Source of the DNA: Lineus longissimus
Lineage: Eukaryota > Nemertea > Pilidiophora > Heteronemertea > Lineidae
Assembly (NCBI RefSeq): GCF_910592395.1
Contig: NC_088314.1
Coordinates: forward strand, 1,178,001 to 1,242,000
Reading direction: 5' to 3'
DNA length: 64,000 nt
Notes under the pieces: generated by a model
Seen by the model: the letters and a program-made list of their open reading frames with translations, nothing else
What the model was told of the DNA's origin: nothing
The model's database searches: none
Shown: in pieces, positions 10,701-25,700 of the stretch
Numbering within the stretch: the stretch's first letter is position 1
Layout of the letters: each line of letters begins with the position of its first letter
Program-made: the position numbers and the translations under genes

Positions 10701-13700
10701 TTAGTGTTTGTGTGTTTCCTTTGAAACGTCAGCCCACTTTGTGGTTATATAGTGCATGTATGTCTGCCAAGATATTAGCTTCAATCACTCTGTGAAATGC
10801 ATAGATGCTGCCCCTCCAATAACACACTGAATGTTCTGTTGCTGTTATAGATTTCTCACCAGTGTCACATATTTCAATGGGTTGTATTTCAATTTCTCTC
10901 TCAGAGTTCACCTGCAAACCTGGCTCATACCTGGACATCAACGGAGACCAGCAGTGTAAGGAATGTCCAGCTGGGTCCTACTCGCTCGGGGGTGGGGTCA
11001 GGTTCGACAGCTGGGCGACTCTGCCGACTGGGTTCTCCATCAAGACAGAAGAGTTCAGCGGCGGTGCGACAGGATTCTCTGAGACATCAAAGGGGAGCAC
11101 CAACTGTTCCAAGTAGGTAGTGCCTGTGCGGTTTTCTTCCTAGTTAATAGAGTACTTGTAAATCGACTCATGGGCAAAGATGCGTGAAACTGAAAGAACT
11201 CCATCTCTCCTGGAAATAAATTGTTCACTAATTTCCTGTTAGATTTTAAAAGCTAGCTGGCCCGCAGCCCTGCCAGTCAACCAACTTCATTGAAATTGCC
11301 AATCCTTTCTGATAAGAACTTCATGATTTATTTCATTTGATTCAGTCGAAGTCATTTCCATTAGCACCACATCGTTACCATTCCCATGGTATTGGCATGA
11401 TATGGCCTGTGACATCACCATCACTAAGAAATTAGTCTTTCGTTCTTGATCTGGAGTTGGATTTCAGTCGCCATGGAAACTAAGCTGTTTACACAAGATG
11501 AGGCAGGTGGCATACACGCCATAGGAACAGGGATGGGTAGATTGTATACTTGCAGTTCCTATCAACTGAAATGCTGGGGGGGGGGGGGTAGGTTTGCTGG
11601 TAGAATTCATTTCAAGAAAAGTACATTTGCAATCTACCTGACTAATCCTTTTCTTGGCATTGCTAGTGAAGATTTGTCAGTCTGTATGGTGATGTAGGAA
11701 GTATCGAAACTACAAAATCTGTTTGACATGGTGAACTACAGACTACACGTTGCTTGATCTGAAAGATTTCTATCAACTTTCTCATTCCAGAACTGGCTGG
11801 CAACCACGAGGAGAGTTCATTGCCTCGTTTGCTGATTCGTGTACAGCTAGTCTCGTGTACTCGGCAAATCTGGTCAAAGCTGGCTCAGTCTCGTTCAAGT
11901 ACAAGTACAATGATGAGAGCACTATATTCCACTTCTATGTAAGTTGTGCCTGTTGGTATTGGCAATACTCCCTAGGCAATGGCCCCCTGTCTGTCCTGGA
12001 GAATGTCCCCAGAGTTACCAAAGAATATCGTACCTGAGATACTGTGATCTTGACACAGTTCTTCTGGTTGTGAAACATTGAAATAAAGGGATCTCATTAC
12101 ATTTTTGCGAGCAAATGCTCAGAAGTACCAAAGTATTGAGTGTAAAATGCATAAAACAGAATATTTCATTCTATCGCCAATTGAAACTGAGGAAATTCAC
12201 GAATTCACGAATCTTGTGTGATTGTAGGTGGAGAATGATCTGTGCCAGACATACACTGACAGGAAGTCTAATGTGTGGCCCGCAATGACCGAAGAAGGCG
12301 AATGGAAAACACACAGGGTAAGAAAGATATCAAAGTGGTAATGCCATTGGACCAAGTAGTCACGGATCTACCTCAGGCTACAACAGTTGCCACAGTAGTG
12401 CCAATCAAAAGGACAGGGTTTCAATCCTTCTCAATGCTCCAGAGTGGGATCTTATATCATATGGAGTTCTCTAACAGCATGGCAAAGGGCAAGAGGGGCT
12501 TTACCATCGCCTACTCTTGATCCGTATACAAACTTTTCCTGGAAATATAAGCTTTTGGGTAGTAACTGGGATTGCCTCATCTTTTGCAGATGAATCTCAA
12601 GTCGGGAGTGAACATTCTTTACTGGAAAACTATAGACATCAACCGGGACAGTGAACATAACATCAAACCTGTCCTTATCAAGGAAATCATGATTGATGGT
12701 AGGTACCTGTCTTTCAGATTATCCGGTCACGATCATAAAGTGATTGAAACAATCCTAAAGTGTTTTTTCTGTCCAAGATGGCCAATCCTGTTGTCTGTCA
12801 CAATTCATCCTAGTCACCATAAAGCTGATGCTGGATGCAGGGTCTGGAAAGGCTGACCTTTTCCCTCAGGACTGCATTCAATCAACACCTAATTTGTCCA
12901 CACTGCCCATATGCCTGGCCTTGTAATACTGCCGTAAAAGTAAAAATGTCATGTAGATGATCGCATTTGCTGATTTCAGGTGTTGCCTTCACATCTGAGT
13001 GTACCATGTGTAAAGGAGGTACCTACAGCCCAAAGGGAGCCTCGGAATGTTCCCCATGTGCTGTGAATACATATTCTGCAAAGAGCGCTGAGACATGTGC
13101 ACCTTGTGACAAGAACACCCAGTATGCGCCCATCAAGTCTGACAAATGTTTGACACGCCCTGCATGTAAAGCAAAGGATTATTTCGAGTATTCTACACCA
13201 TGTGATAGTAACATTGAGGTAGGTCATCAATGCGGACAATTCTTCTTGTTTGTTCTTTTATTCGATATGTTTTCCTGTTTAATAAAGCTTGAATAGAGAA
13301 GTTGATATATGTAGTAGACTAGTGTTGGAAGAACAAGACTAGAGTAATATTCAGTACGATCTCTTTCCTTCGTTGCTCAGACCCAGAAGTACTACAAGTG
13401 GATTGAGCCCCAGATCTGTCGGACTGACCTCCCCGGTGCTGCTCAGCTCCCAACGCCAGGAAAGAAGGAGAAGTGTCCGCCATGTAACCCAGGTGAGTCA
13501 AGGCTGCTGACTAGGGAGCTACCAGTTGTGATCTGTCAGCACATCGTATCCTTGTATCCATATGAGTGTCAATCTGTAACTGTCAGTATTGGGTAAAAGT
13601 TGAGTGCAGTGTCCAATTATGATTGAGTGGATTGCAAGACGGAAACAATTAAGTAGAGATATTTTGCAATGTTCTCTATTTTGCAGGTATGGCTGCCAAT

Positions 13701-16700
13701 ACTACTGGATCTTGTGTGTTCTGCCCATCCAATCAGTTCTCCAACGGTAGCGTGCCGTGTGAGGAGTGCCCGGTCTCGACTGCCCCTGTCTATGGTATCG
13801 TCTACAGATGGTGGAACAACATCCCACAGAATGTCTCAACTAGCTGTATGTCAATGGACAGTAAGTATTCTCATACAATAGACACAGAGCAGATACCATT
13901 CAAGAAATCATGCCATTTTGGAACTTTTCAGGACTCTTGCTAAAGTTCAAAGTTTGGGTATGAACAAGGTTGACGAAATTGAACCTTCAGAACTTTCTCA
14001 ATTAGTCCAATAGATATACTCATCATTGCTAGGAAGCTACCTCATCGATTTTTCATTCATACTTGTCAAATTTTCAGAATCTGGTTGTGCGACTACCAAC
14101 GGTTGGATCCCAACAGGTGACCACATCACCAGTGGAAAAGGTCATGCCGACGATGCTTACCTTGTCTTGTCTCTCAACGTTGGAGGTTTCAAGGGCAATG
14201 AGGGGTCGTTCCAAGGTCAAGCAGCAGAGATTGCACAACTCTCCTTCGTCTTTGAGCTAAACTGTACAACAAAGTGTGCCTTCTTCTTCATTGAGGTAAG
14301 GATGATTATCCCGGTTCACTCGTTGATTTTGATCAAGACCTCACACACTCCCCTCAACCAGTTTTTCCTGGACAGATCTTTTGGTTTTTGAAAAGTCTCT
14401 GAATACCCCTAATGCAGTGTGCTCTGTTATTGTTTTGCATTTGTAGGATTCTCCAGAAAGGGGGGCCTCGGTCATCCAAACCTGGTCAGGAACACAGAAG
14501 AAACAGAAATTTACGTGAGTACACATGTTCATTTTCATGGGTATCACCAACTTACATAGCATTTACACCTGTTTACCTTTGTACATCTGCTTCCTTGTTT
14601 TAACCGCAGACGTCACTTTGTAAACAACAAGTCAACACTGAATTGAACACTGGCATATGTCTCCTTGCAGATTCCCGATTACTAAGAACCGTGCTGCGAC
14701 CTTCAACTGGGCGTTCCAAAAGACGAGCTGGGAGGAGGCGTTTGCTATGGAGAAACAATCCAAACTCTACACAAATGATGTGGCCAAGATTTATGCTATC
14801 AATGTGACGAATACGGATGGGGGTGGCGCGTATGAGTGTCTGCCTTGCCCTGAGGGCATGACCAAAACCGGGTAGGTACAGGAGGGAGATGCCCTCATTG
14901 ATATTGAAGCCAGAATAAAGTAATTACTTTCTTACGCCTTTCAATTAAATCGACATGGATGATTTGGGATCTCTTAAACTGCAGTGAAGAGGTGTGAGAG
15001 TAATTAAGAGTGGGTTGATTTGACAGGTGATGACTGTGTTACACAGTAGTCACAATTGTGTTTGAATCATTCAAATTGACACATCTGTCACTTTCAGTCC
15101 TCCTCATTTCTTGAAAAAGATAGGGTATCAATATGTCCGTTGTTGTAGTAACAATGAGCACTTGGCAAGTGCATCAGCCTGGATGCAGTGATATTGTGTC
15201 CAGATCCAGATGCTGTGAGTCTGTACAAGCTCTGGGTCTTGTAGACGTGGACCAAGTCTGCGTACACTGAATTAAGATTGTGCACACGGTCGGGGCAAAA
15301 TGAATGTTCAGCAGAACACGACTGTATACTTGCACTACACATTCCTCTATTCATGTTCACAATATGATACTTTCAGTCATTACACAATCAAAAGATTCAG
15401 GTAGACTAACTGGTGGTTGAGAATTGCATGTGTGCCATCCTTTAGTTACAGCGGTTATTTTGTAGAATTCATCAAAGTGGCCTGTTCTTCCGTCAGTGGC
15501 CGGTGGATTTTGGGGGCATTACTTGGGGGCATTACTTTCTAATGGCTAGGGCCTAGTTGTTCAATCCCTGGGGCTCAATCGATACTATACTAGCAGTAAC
15601 ATTGGCAATGAGTCCTTCACTGAAGGAGATGATGTACACTGGCGCTTGTCTTGAATGCTGTTTGAGCAACTGGGCCCAGTTCAATATACCTCAAGCTGTA
15701 GAATTCCGTTGCTCACTCGTTTGATTTGTGCTATTTGACTTTATTTCCATCCTCTTCCCACGCATTTACTTCTTGTTTTGGGTCGGCTACAATTTTAAGC
15801 CTTTAGCTTTCACGGAGCCTAAACCTATAGATTATCAGACCTGTTGCAGAAAAAGTACTATGTCAAGAATCATGTGGTACCATGAAGTAATGTCAGAATT
15901 GGCCATGTACCAAAGGTTTTGGCCTCGTGATGCGATGGTTTTCAAGTGGAATCTGGTTGTCTCTGGGGATTTTCTGGCAGTTTAAACTCAAGCTTTGCTG
16001 GTCGTAAGGAACTCTGCCTTGGATCCGTTAAACATTCGAATTTCATAATATGAAGGGAATTGTTTGTATCTTATGTCAGTAATGGTGGTTTGGTAGTATC
16101 TTTTTCAATTGCTTTATCCTCAGCCTGGTCCTTTCTTTCTTCCTGAAACAAGTTCATGAACCAAAGTCTTGGCCTTCAAGCTTAACTGTCGTTTTACATT
16201 TTGGTCCAACCCTCACCTGCCCTTCTTTGGTTTCCTTGAAAGACACTTATCTTTAGATCATGTTGATTTTTTTCATTTGATGATTTACCAGCTAGCAGTT
16301 ACTTGAGTCTTAGAAATTCACTTTGCTCCTCAACCCGTCAGTTTAGTTTGCAAGAGATATTCTGGAAACGTCCAGAAAAGTATTTTTAACCTCTGATAAT
16401 ATTTCACTTAATGTACATGAATGTAGTGTATTCTTCTATTTGTACAGGTGCATCCCATGTCCAGCGGGGGCCTACATCCAGCGCAACACAACCAAGTGTA
16501 AAAAGTGCCCAGCAAACACCGTCATCCATGGCCAACGTCCGTTTGGGATCGAATCGTGTCAGAAGTGTGGCCCAGGTCTCTTGTCGAAGAACCACAAGAG
16601 TTGTTACAGTGACTGCAAGTTTGTGTCGCCAGAGGGACGAGAGTATGACTTCAGTCCTCTCTCAAAGTGAGTCTAACTTGGTCTCCCTTGATCTGGCTGA

Positions 16701-19700
16701 TATGATGTCTATGTCACATGAAGAGTTTTGGTGTATATTTCTCAACCAGCCTTTATCTGAGTAACTCTTACATTCGAGTTGATTCAGACAAGTGAAGAGC
16801 TGGTGAACATCCTCTCGTTGGGAGAGAACTTGCTTGAGTTGGTGTACACAAAACTTGGGTGAAGTCCCACAGTATGCTAGTTTGGGGAGGCCCCCTCTAT
16901 GTGTTATCTCCTGACTGACATTGCCTGTCTTGACATTGCTCATGTAATTCTTTCAGCGCCCAGATTGTGACTGGAGCTCACCTCTTCACCTCTAGTGGCA
17001 CCCAGTACTACCATATCTTCAATATCAGTTTGTGTGGAAAAGAGATGGTGCAGTCTAATTGTTACAATAACTTCACTGTCGGGGTAAGTCATCACCTTTG
17101 TGTTAAGCAGTACTTTTTGTTACGTTGCTATTTTGTTTCCTCATTTCAAAATTGAGTTCTGTTTTGTTAGTGCAACCATTACAGTCATACATGTATGTGT
17201 TATAACGAACATTCACGACTGCACCCTACGATTTGTACATACATGTCTGTGCAAGTCTAACTTGGCTCATTACTTGTCACAGTTTCACTTCCTTGATTCA
17301 ATCATAAGATCAGTGTATTTGTAACTAACACTGAGTTGCATGAGACTGCACTCTTTCATAAAGTAATCCCTCAGTCATCTCTTATTCGTCTCTTCTCCAC
17401 TGCAATGCTCGACTTCACTATCAAAGCCTCTCACAATATGGTTTTCAAGAGAATGTGGAATACTTATAAGTATGTTCCTCAGACCTGTAGAATACTGTTG
17501 AACATTGCTCTTCCCTGCTCAAATAGAACTCTTGTTGTACAATTTTCAAAAAGGTGAATATTTTATGGCCTGCCAGGCACACTACCTGTTTTCGACCAGA
17601 AAATATCTGATCGATGACCCTACAATCTCTTTCTGTGGTATCTACAGACCCAGGGTCCCACAACATCACAACAAGCCCTACTTCGCCATCTTAGTGGAAT
17701 GAAAATACAAAAATCTGGCTCATTCAACTTGTTATCATCTCTTCATAAAGTAAGTGGCCATTCGTCGCAGTCCAAAACCCGGCCATACCCATTAGTGTGA
17801 GATCCCAACTCTAAAATCAGACCTACACTTACAGACCAAAAGCCACCAAGTTGTAAATAAACACTCCTCCTTCAATCCATTTTGACTGAAAAGTTTAAAA
17901 TATTGCCTTTGTGTGCATTTCAGATTCACTTCTGTTTGTTTTCTTCTTTCTTTCTTATCTCATTCCTTTGCTCAGCTTCATAATCCTTTATTGACTATTT
18001 GTTTACCAGAAAGGATGGTCTGTGACTGGCCTTTGTGTACAAGCAATACTTCATGTCACTCTTGTTTATTTTCTACTTGTCTCACCATTTGTTGCTGTTT
18101 TGTTGCATAATAGAGTCCCGAAGAATCCACGAACCTTGCTGTGGTAATTAGTCTTATTCCCTGTACACAATGGGATTATCTATTAACAACTATAATCATT
18201 ATGCTTAGTTGTAATCCCTGTTGAAACTGATTAACCTTTTGAAGTTTAGAGTAGTGTATTCATCTAAGCTAACATAATCTAACCCCAGTCTTCTTTCAGC
18301 ATTACTGACCAATGTGTAAATAATGCTTCCTCTTACCAGTAACTAACACAAGGATTTGAAACACAATTTCATAGAAATTTATGCAATCATTTAATGACTT
18401 TTTAAGACAAGCAGTCCATTCCTGCCTGGCATGATCTTAAAACGACCGGCAAGTACTGAACTAGACTAATTGTGCTGGGTTTTATCATGATTATGATTAC
18501 TCATGGGTCAAGCCAATGAACCTTTTCTCAGGCAAGCTACTGCTATTCGGTGGCCTGCATCAAGCTTTGGCCCTTATAGCTTCTTGGTTTATATTTACCC
18601 TGGTGATAATGGGTTTTATAGAAATATTCATTTCCTCCCCCACTGATTCGGTTTGATCATTCTACTGAGAATATTTTGCAGTCATTTTCTACAGAACTAT
18701 ACATCCACGTAGTCATGATAATATTAGTTCCCTAAATAACCTCATCTTTATTTTGGCTTGGGTTATGGATTGCTTTGGCTTCCTGCTTGAACGGCAACAG
18801 GAGCTCAGTTGTTTTCATTTGGTCTTCCATCATACCAATCATTATTTGTCACTTTATTGCATTCACAGTGGCAGGTACTCCAGGTATGGCAAATTCAAAT
18901 TCATGATTCAAAATATCTTGATTTGATATCTCAATTTGATGCATTTTCAACTTTGAATTTGAGTTCATTTTACATTGTCGTCCCTACAACGCTTGTACCC
19001 CTCCTCTTCAGACTTGAAGTTTGTGATATTATTATGAAGTCTTCCCGTGTCCTGCATGATTGTTAAGAAAATTTATAGTGATGTAAGGCAGATTGATTAC
19101 ACTCCATAAAGGATTAGGAACTTGGGGATAATATGGTGAAAATGATGAGTTCTGTTTTCAACTCCAGGAGTGAGATAAAGTCAAAGCATCAGAAGGTATT
19201 TCATGATCTTCTAGCCCAGAGCCACACTCACAGAATGGCATCTTGTGTCCTGTCTAGTTCCCCTCTTGTCAAAGAAAAAACAAGGAGACGTCTTTTTGTG
19301 AAGTTTGCCAATAGTCCTAATCATACTAATCTCTTTCAGATCCAAAACTCATGCTTTTACTTACAACCTGTGCTTAACTCCCTTAACCCAGCTGTTGTAC
19401 CTTACCCTGATTCTCAGACTAATGATGGTGAAAAGAGCCATTGACCAGCAATCAGTCGGCTTATAAGCTTTATATGATGCACTGCATGCTTTATTATCTC
19501 ACTTGCACTCTTCCAGAGTCATCACCCTGATAGTGGTAGTAATGGTACACAAGTAGCTCATGTATGATTCAAGTTTTCAACTGGTTTTGATGGTTTACTT
19601 TGGGTACAGGGCCTCAGTGACTCCAAGCTTATTACGCATGTGTTCATTGACTAATATTGTAGATCCCATCGAAGACAAAGTGACTAGCACTGTGTCAGGA

Positions 19701-22700
19701 AAATATGATTTGATGTTGAAACCACGAAATGAATGCTAACACAATAGTCAATGGAATGTCTGGTTTTGGAGTTAGTGAGGAGATATCTGTTTGATCTTAG
19801 ATGGCTTGACTGAATGCTAGTGCCCTGTCACTCAGGACTGCATGGCCTCTTCTACCAAATTTTCTAGGCATTTTGTCTTGCGCTTGCCTGATGTTTGCTT
19901 CCCATTGTGCAGGTGCCATGCACTGATCAGTCAAAGTTCAGGAGATGGCCAACAGTCCTGAATGATCTTGCTGATTTTGAATTTGGTGTTGGATGTTTGC
20001 GATATATTTCGAAATGGGATCATGTATGTCATAATCTCGATGAGATTCTGTGTGTTAGATCTAGCCGCTCTTGCCAATTGGCCTTTTCTCACGAGCCGAG
20101 GGTGCGTTGGGCTTTCATGGGTTTGTAGCTTCAAAATGGTGAAAGAGATGAGACATTTCATGCATGTTTTTTTGGTTTACATTTCCAACCTAGTTTGTCA
20201 ACAACAGATGTTAGCCCTGATGACCATCTGTTAGATTTGAAACTCTGCATGATGTGAGAGATAGAATCCCATGTACTTGTATGTTGGCTGTCCTCGAATG
20301 CATGATGATTAAACACAGTGCATTCTAGTGTTCATGGCTAAGGCCATCCAATTCAAAGTATTACAGAGCTTGGCCTTGAAGTTAGAAGTGCCTTGGCCTT
20401 GTAGTTGACTACTGAAAGTCCATTCAGTATCTGTGGTCTTGATATGACATCATGACTTTTGTGGTAATTGAAGCTTCAGAGGTATCAAGCTTAAGCAGGC
20501 AAACCTTCTTGTTTGTAGAAAAGCTGTTGTTTGAAAATTGAATGGCAGTTGAGCTGACAAATAATTACACAGAACCTTTTGGCACATGCCCACACTTGGC
20601 TATCATAACCACAATAGTTGGTTCAATTTCCTCACTTTCTTATTATTGCCTTACCCAGATGTGGACAAATTTACTCAAAATTGATGTTTATTTCAGCAAC
20701 TCATCCCGAGTGTCTCACACATTAGTGCGTTCGTCTGCCGGTCGACCATTATCCCGCCCAAGAACCCAATGGCTGAACAGGTTCTGTCTGCGCAGCCAGT
20801 GAGCCTGGGAGACCTCTTGGTCAACATCAGCAGCCATCACAACAAGACTAAAGACCTAATGAATGAGAGGCTGAAGACGGCAGGATGGCCCATTGATGGT
20901 AAGACTAGGAACAGGATACAAGGTCAAGACTGTGAAACCTCTATCAGGGAGGGTGGCGTCTGACGCTTAATAACATAGTTTGAATGAAAAGACTAAAGAG
21001 GCTGATGGTTCATAGCAGGGCATGTCGTAAGTCCCTTCCTTGTTTAGAATTTGTGACTGGATTGCTCTTGTTGGAACTGATTTTGGACAATGGAAGTAGG
21101 TTTTGGCCAGCAAGATCCAAGGAGTGTCAATCATACCCCGGTACAGAGTTCATATCTAAGAATGTTTTAAACTTTTCTTTTCCAGAGGATGACATGGATA
21201 TTCACTTCACGTTCAACACAGAAGTGTAAGTACTTGTTACCAGATTTAATATCAAAAAGGTCAAAAAGCTAAAATTGTAGATCTAACTCCATTGTAATCA
21301 TCTCAGGCTTGGATTTTATCATGGCTGACATGAGACTCTGTAAGATCTTAACAGAGAGAGTACTGTGTGTTTATTGGTTCTTTCCATCTTTTCAGCCCAA
21401 CAGCTGCGTGCTCTAGAGGCCGCTCGGTCATCATCACCATGAGATGTGACGTCAAGGAACAAGGCAACGGAACCATTGAGCTGCCGCCCAAATGTCCCGA
21501 TGGGACGTGCGACGGTTGTAACTTCCACTTCTTGTGGAAGAGTCGCCACGCTTGCCCCCAGTGCAAGGACGAGGACTATGAGGAGGTGAAGGGAGAATGC
21601 ATCAAAGGAGAACAGACCATCTATCACTATCCACCCAAGTAGGTTGATTTGTCGAGTGTCTTCTTCTCCGGCCCAGTTGATCTTGTCTCCATTTGGTGCT
21701 CCAAGTTTCATTGAATCTCCCTATTGCGTTTTGTTGAATACTCCCTGTTCCATTTCAGACATTGTGTCTTGTCTGGTACTGATAACAAACCCAAGAAGAC
21801 GACGATGAAGTGCTCCGTACTGCCGATGTGGGTTTGGATCTTCCTGGCCTCACTAGGTGGCACTGGCATCCTTATGTGCCTGCTCATTTTCTACTGTTGG
21901 GGCAAGAACAAGAGGTGAGGACGTCAACTCTTCAGCACTTTCACTCCAGTGACTCCAGTCAGCTGGATAAATCTGCACTCTGCATTTTCACTTTGCTTCT
22001 CATCAGTCCTTCCATCAGGATGAAACCATTTACCTCTGATGTCCTTTCTGGTTCTTTATGCAGTGAACCTTCAGAACATGTGTGTATGACTCCAACCATT
22101 AACCGTCAAAATCTCTATAGTATAAAGCCGTCCATTGGTAGGATGGCCGTCTGGTAGACCCTTGGTGGTATCCCGTCCTCTTGATGAAATCTGCTGAATG
22201 TATTTCAGGCTCGAGTACAAGTACATGAAGCTAGTCACTGCATCGAACACCAAGGATGGTGAGCTGCCTGCTGCCGAGACGTGCGCCCTGGATGAGGATG
22301 AGGATGATGACCAGTTTGATGTGAAATACAAGGAGAGCAAGGGCAAGAAGTTGTTTAACAAGCTGATTGCTATGGCTGGGAAGGTAGGTTACAAACGATA
22401 GGGCAGCTGTTCAATGCATAAAGGTAGTAACTGTGTTTGTTTGGTTTTACTGTGACTGTTGAAGAGTTACAGCTCTTTTTCATGGAGCCATAACGAGTAT
22501 GGACAGAACCACTAGGGTATGTCAAGAACATGCACTTATATCCAGAAGGAGACGCTGCCTGAAATCAAAATCAAACTGCCTTTCTGCATGAATAGCTGAG
22601 GGCTGTCTTACTATAAGGTCCACTGACTCGTGTCCACAAGGGCGGGTTAGCACCATATCATCATCATTACACTCACAGGTTGGGTTTGGTCTATAACATG

Positions 22701-25700
22701 TGCGATTCGTGTGGGAAACTCGCCCGTTTTTATGACATTTCGTACAAACTGAGGGATGAGCTGCAGTTTCAATAAAAGTATTCCTATCCGACTTTGGGGC
22801 CAGATTGCAACCATATTACTAGACTTCTAGTGGTGGCAACATTTGAGTCTCAGTTGACACTCATCCTTGTCCTTTGCCTCTAGACTAACAGGTTTGAAAG
22901 ATTTGATACAGACTAGTATCATGGGACACAACAAGCAAGGTACGATTACCCCAAGAAACTGCAGGAATGTTCTTCAAAAACTGTTCATTCTTCATCTTTG
23001 GCTGGGGAGGATTTTAAGTCTTGACGTGGTGGATGACTTTGCATTCGCATGTCTTCATTCATCTCTCGTCTTCTCGACACAAATTTTGAAATGAAAACTC
23101 TGTAAATCAATGCAGCTAAAACAGTCTCGCGGAATCTACATTGCATATTTATCATGAGAACCGGTCGTATTAGGACTAACTGTTGTCATTGACAGTAGGT
23201 AAAGGGAGGTCAAACAGCCATAAATGAATGAAAACTAACATGTGCTGCCCCCTCTGGGTTTCAGGAAAATGAGAAACAAACTCAAAACCCAATGTGGTCC
23301 CTTGGTAAGTGGTTTCACTCTCATGCTCAGTAACATGAGATTCTAGTAGATGGCATACTAAAACATACCCTCTGATCCAACAGAGCCATTATACAAGCTA
23401 TTTACACTCAAGTAACACAATAGGCTGTCCTTCCTGTATTCAAGCCTTTCATACTATCCTAACACAATAGGTTGTGTATTTAAGCTATTCATACTGGCCT
23501 TTCACAACAGGCTGTCTGTAATGTATTCATGTGGCGATTGTCACCACTCTATCTCTGTTGTAAGGCAAATGGCTGAATAGTGCAAGAACAATTGCCCCTT
23601 CCTTGTAGTTGTATGTGACTAAATATTGTTAAGACAATGTCTCCACCAGTTGAAATAGTGTCACAAGACATTGTAACAACCTGTCTTTAAGTGCTAGTCC
23701 TAGAAATATGTGTAACACTCATAGAAATTGTGCTACTTCTGTGTGTTAGTGTAGCATGCTTGCTTCTGTTTAACAAACAAAATTGTGACAACAAATATAA
23801 TTGAGATTGTCTTGGCAGTAGTTATCATCATAAAACTGACACACATTCAGATTGTATTTTGGCAGAAATATGCTTATGTTCATGAAGAATCCTTGGATCA
23901 CATTGTCTGGTTTAGTATGCTGTCAACTCAGGTTGAGGTTGTCAGTCTTTTATAAAACGTTGGTTTGTGGCTCCTTGTCAAGATTAAATATCAAATAGAA
24001 TGCTTCCCAGATATTCATGTTTCATTCAGTGGGCTTTGAGAGTCAAGGATCTGCTAGTGAGTGCTAGATTTTGCACAACTTTTGTGTGGCATGTGGTTTA
24101 CAGAGTTTTCAGTTGGGTTTACAAGAGTCTTGTTCTGCCTTGATACCCTTTATAAAATGAGTTGAAAAGCCCTCATTATTCAGGCTCCCTCAGTCTTGCT
24201 TGTTTTCTCTTTGCTTGGCATAACATGTTTTTATCTTCCCCTCGAAGGAGAAAAACAGAACCTATTACGTAAGTAAACCGCATGGTTTTAGCTGCGGGTG
24301 CAGGATTATCCTGGTGACATTAGGCAGGGAGTTAGACGCAAAGTGGAGCTTGACAAATCATTGCTTTGGAGGTGTTCAACTGGGCCTGGGACTTGGTCAA
24401 AGCAACACTATCTTGATGTTATCTTCATCATACCATTATGTCTAATGGGCTCAACTTTAGAGATAATATCAAGAAAGAACTTTGTAAGCATAGACCAGGG
24501 CTTCCAGCAGTTTTCATTCAAATCTGGACATTTTCTGATGGCTTGAAATCGTGCTGCTCAACATTGCAGCATCTGAGAGAAAATGATTTGTCAAGCTTCT
24601 AGTATAGAATGGCCCATGAGCTTTGGATGAGATGGGCAAGTGAGGTTGTGGATTCAATGCATGAGGTGTGCTTTAGATGTAGATGTTTCTTTGGGAAAGG
24701 AATTATGAGATGATGAAATTGTCAAAGCAGCCTCGCGTATTTTCAGCCATTCATTTGTTTTCTCAGTCCTTGCTCATGGTCTCATTGTGTATGGTTTGCT
24801 ACAAGCAGGCGTATGTTGAATACTTCTATCAAATACAATGACTTGCAGCCTTCAAACCCGAAAAATAACTGGTTTGAATATGACTTTGGTAGATTGTGGA
24901 AGTATTCAACCTGTGAGACACAAAGATATGGATTGATGCTATTACAGCTCATCTCTGTCGCTTTTACAGTTAATGTCTGCCTCTGTTTGGCTTTAGAATG
25001 TGCATGTCCCTGCAATTAGGTTGGTTGAAATGAGACTCGAGCATGTTTCAGTCAGGCCTTCTTGAAACTTGGTCATCTGAGACTTCTCACGGACTTGAAC
25101 TCTGTCTAGTTCTGACTTGTCTTCATAAGGAAGGATACAACTGTCATGTTCTACAAGACAATCGTCTCCCTATCTGTTGCATGATGCCTGACACTCCTTT
25201 CATTCCACCTCACTCATCTGCAACTTCAGTTATGAAACCAGCTTGCAGTCATGCAGGAGAACCAGAGGACTAGAACGCCTGTCGTTGAGCTTAATGACGC
25301 TTGACACTGTTCTCTAGCCTGACATCCTCTTCCTAAACGCACCACCTAACACCAGCATGAATTGGGCTTCTTCGTCCAGCAATTTCAACATCTTGTTTGC
25401 TGCTGTCTCAATCATGATATTTAAGTTAGCAGGCACAGTTTCTGTTGACTCCAAGACTGTCAGCATCTCCCCCCTGGTTGAGTTGAATGGATGGTCGACT
25501 CTAAAAACAGGGTCTGAATCCCTCCAGAATGCACGACCCTACACTGCCTCTACCAGTATGGTATGCTGAGGTGATATTTTCTTGCACTTTTTTGGTGTTC
25601 AGGGTCAAAGTTTATTTTTTACAACATTCATGGGGATGAGGTGAAATGTTCAACTCAGGCAGATTTGGCACAGCTGTCCGTTTCAGTTCAATAGAACATC

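Noticed and set aside
17084-20696. Possible missing ELAPOR exon in the 3.6-kb intron
   Set aside because: Exons 14 and 15 join in phase 0 and together match the expected protein; no conserved-looking stretch in the intron needs explaining.
21319-21711. 130-aa minus-strand ORF
   Set aside because: Lies antisense to the conserved ELAPOR exon 21396-21638, which explains its openness.
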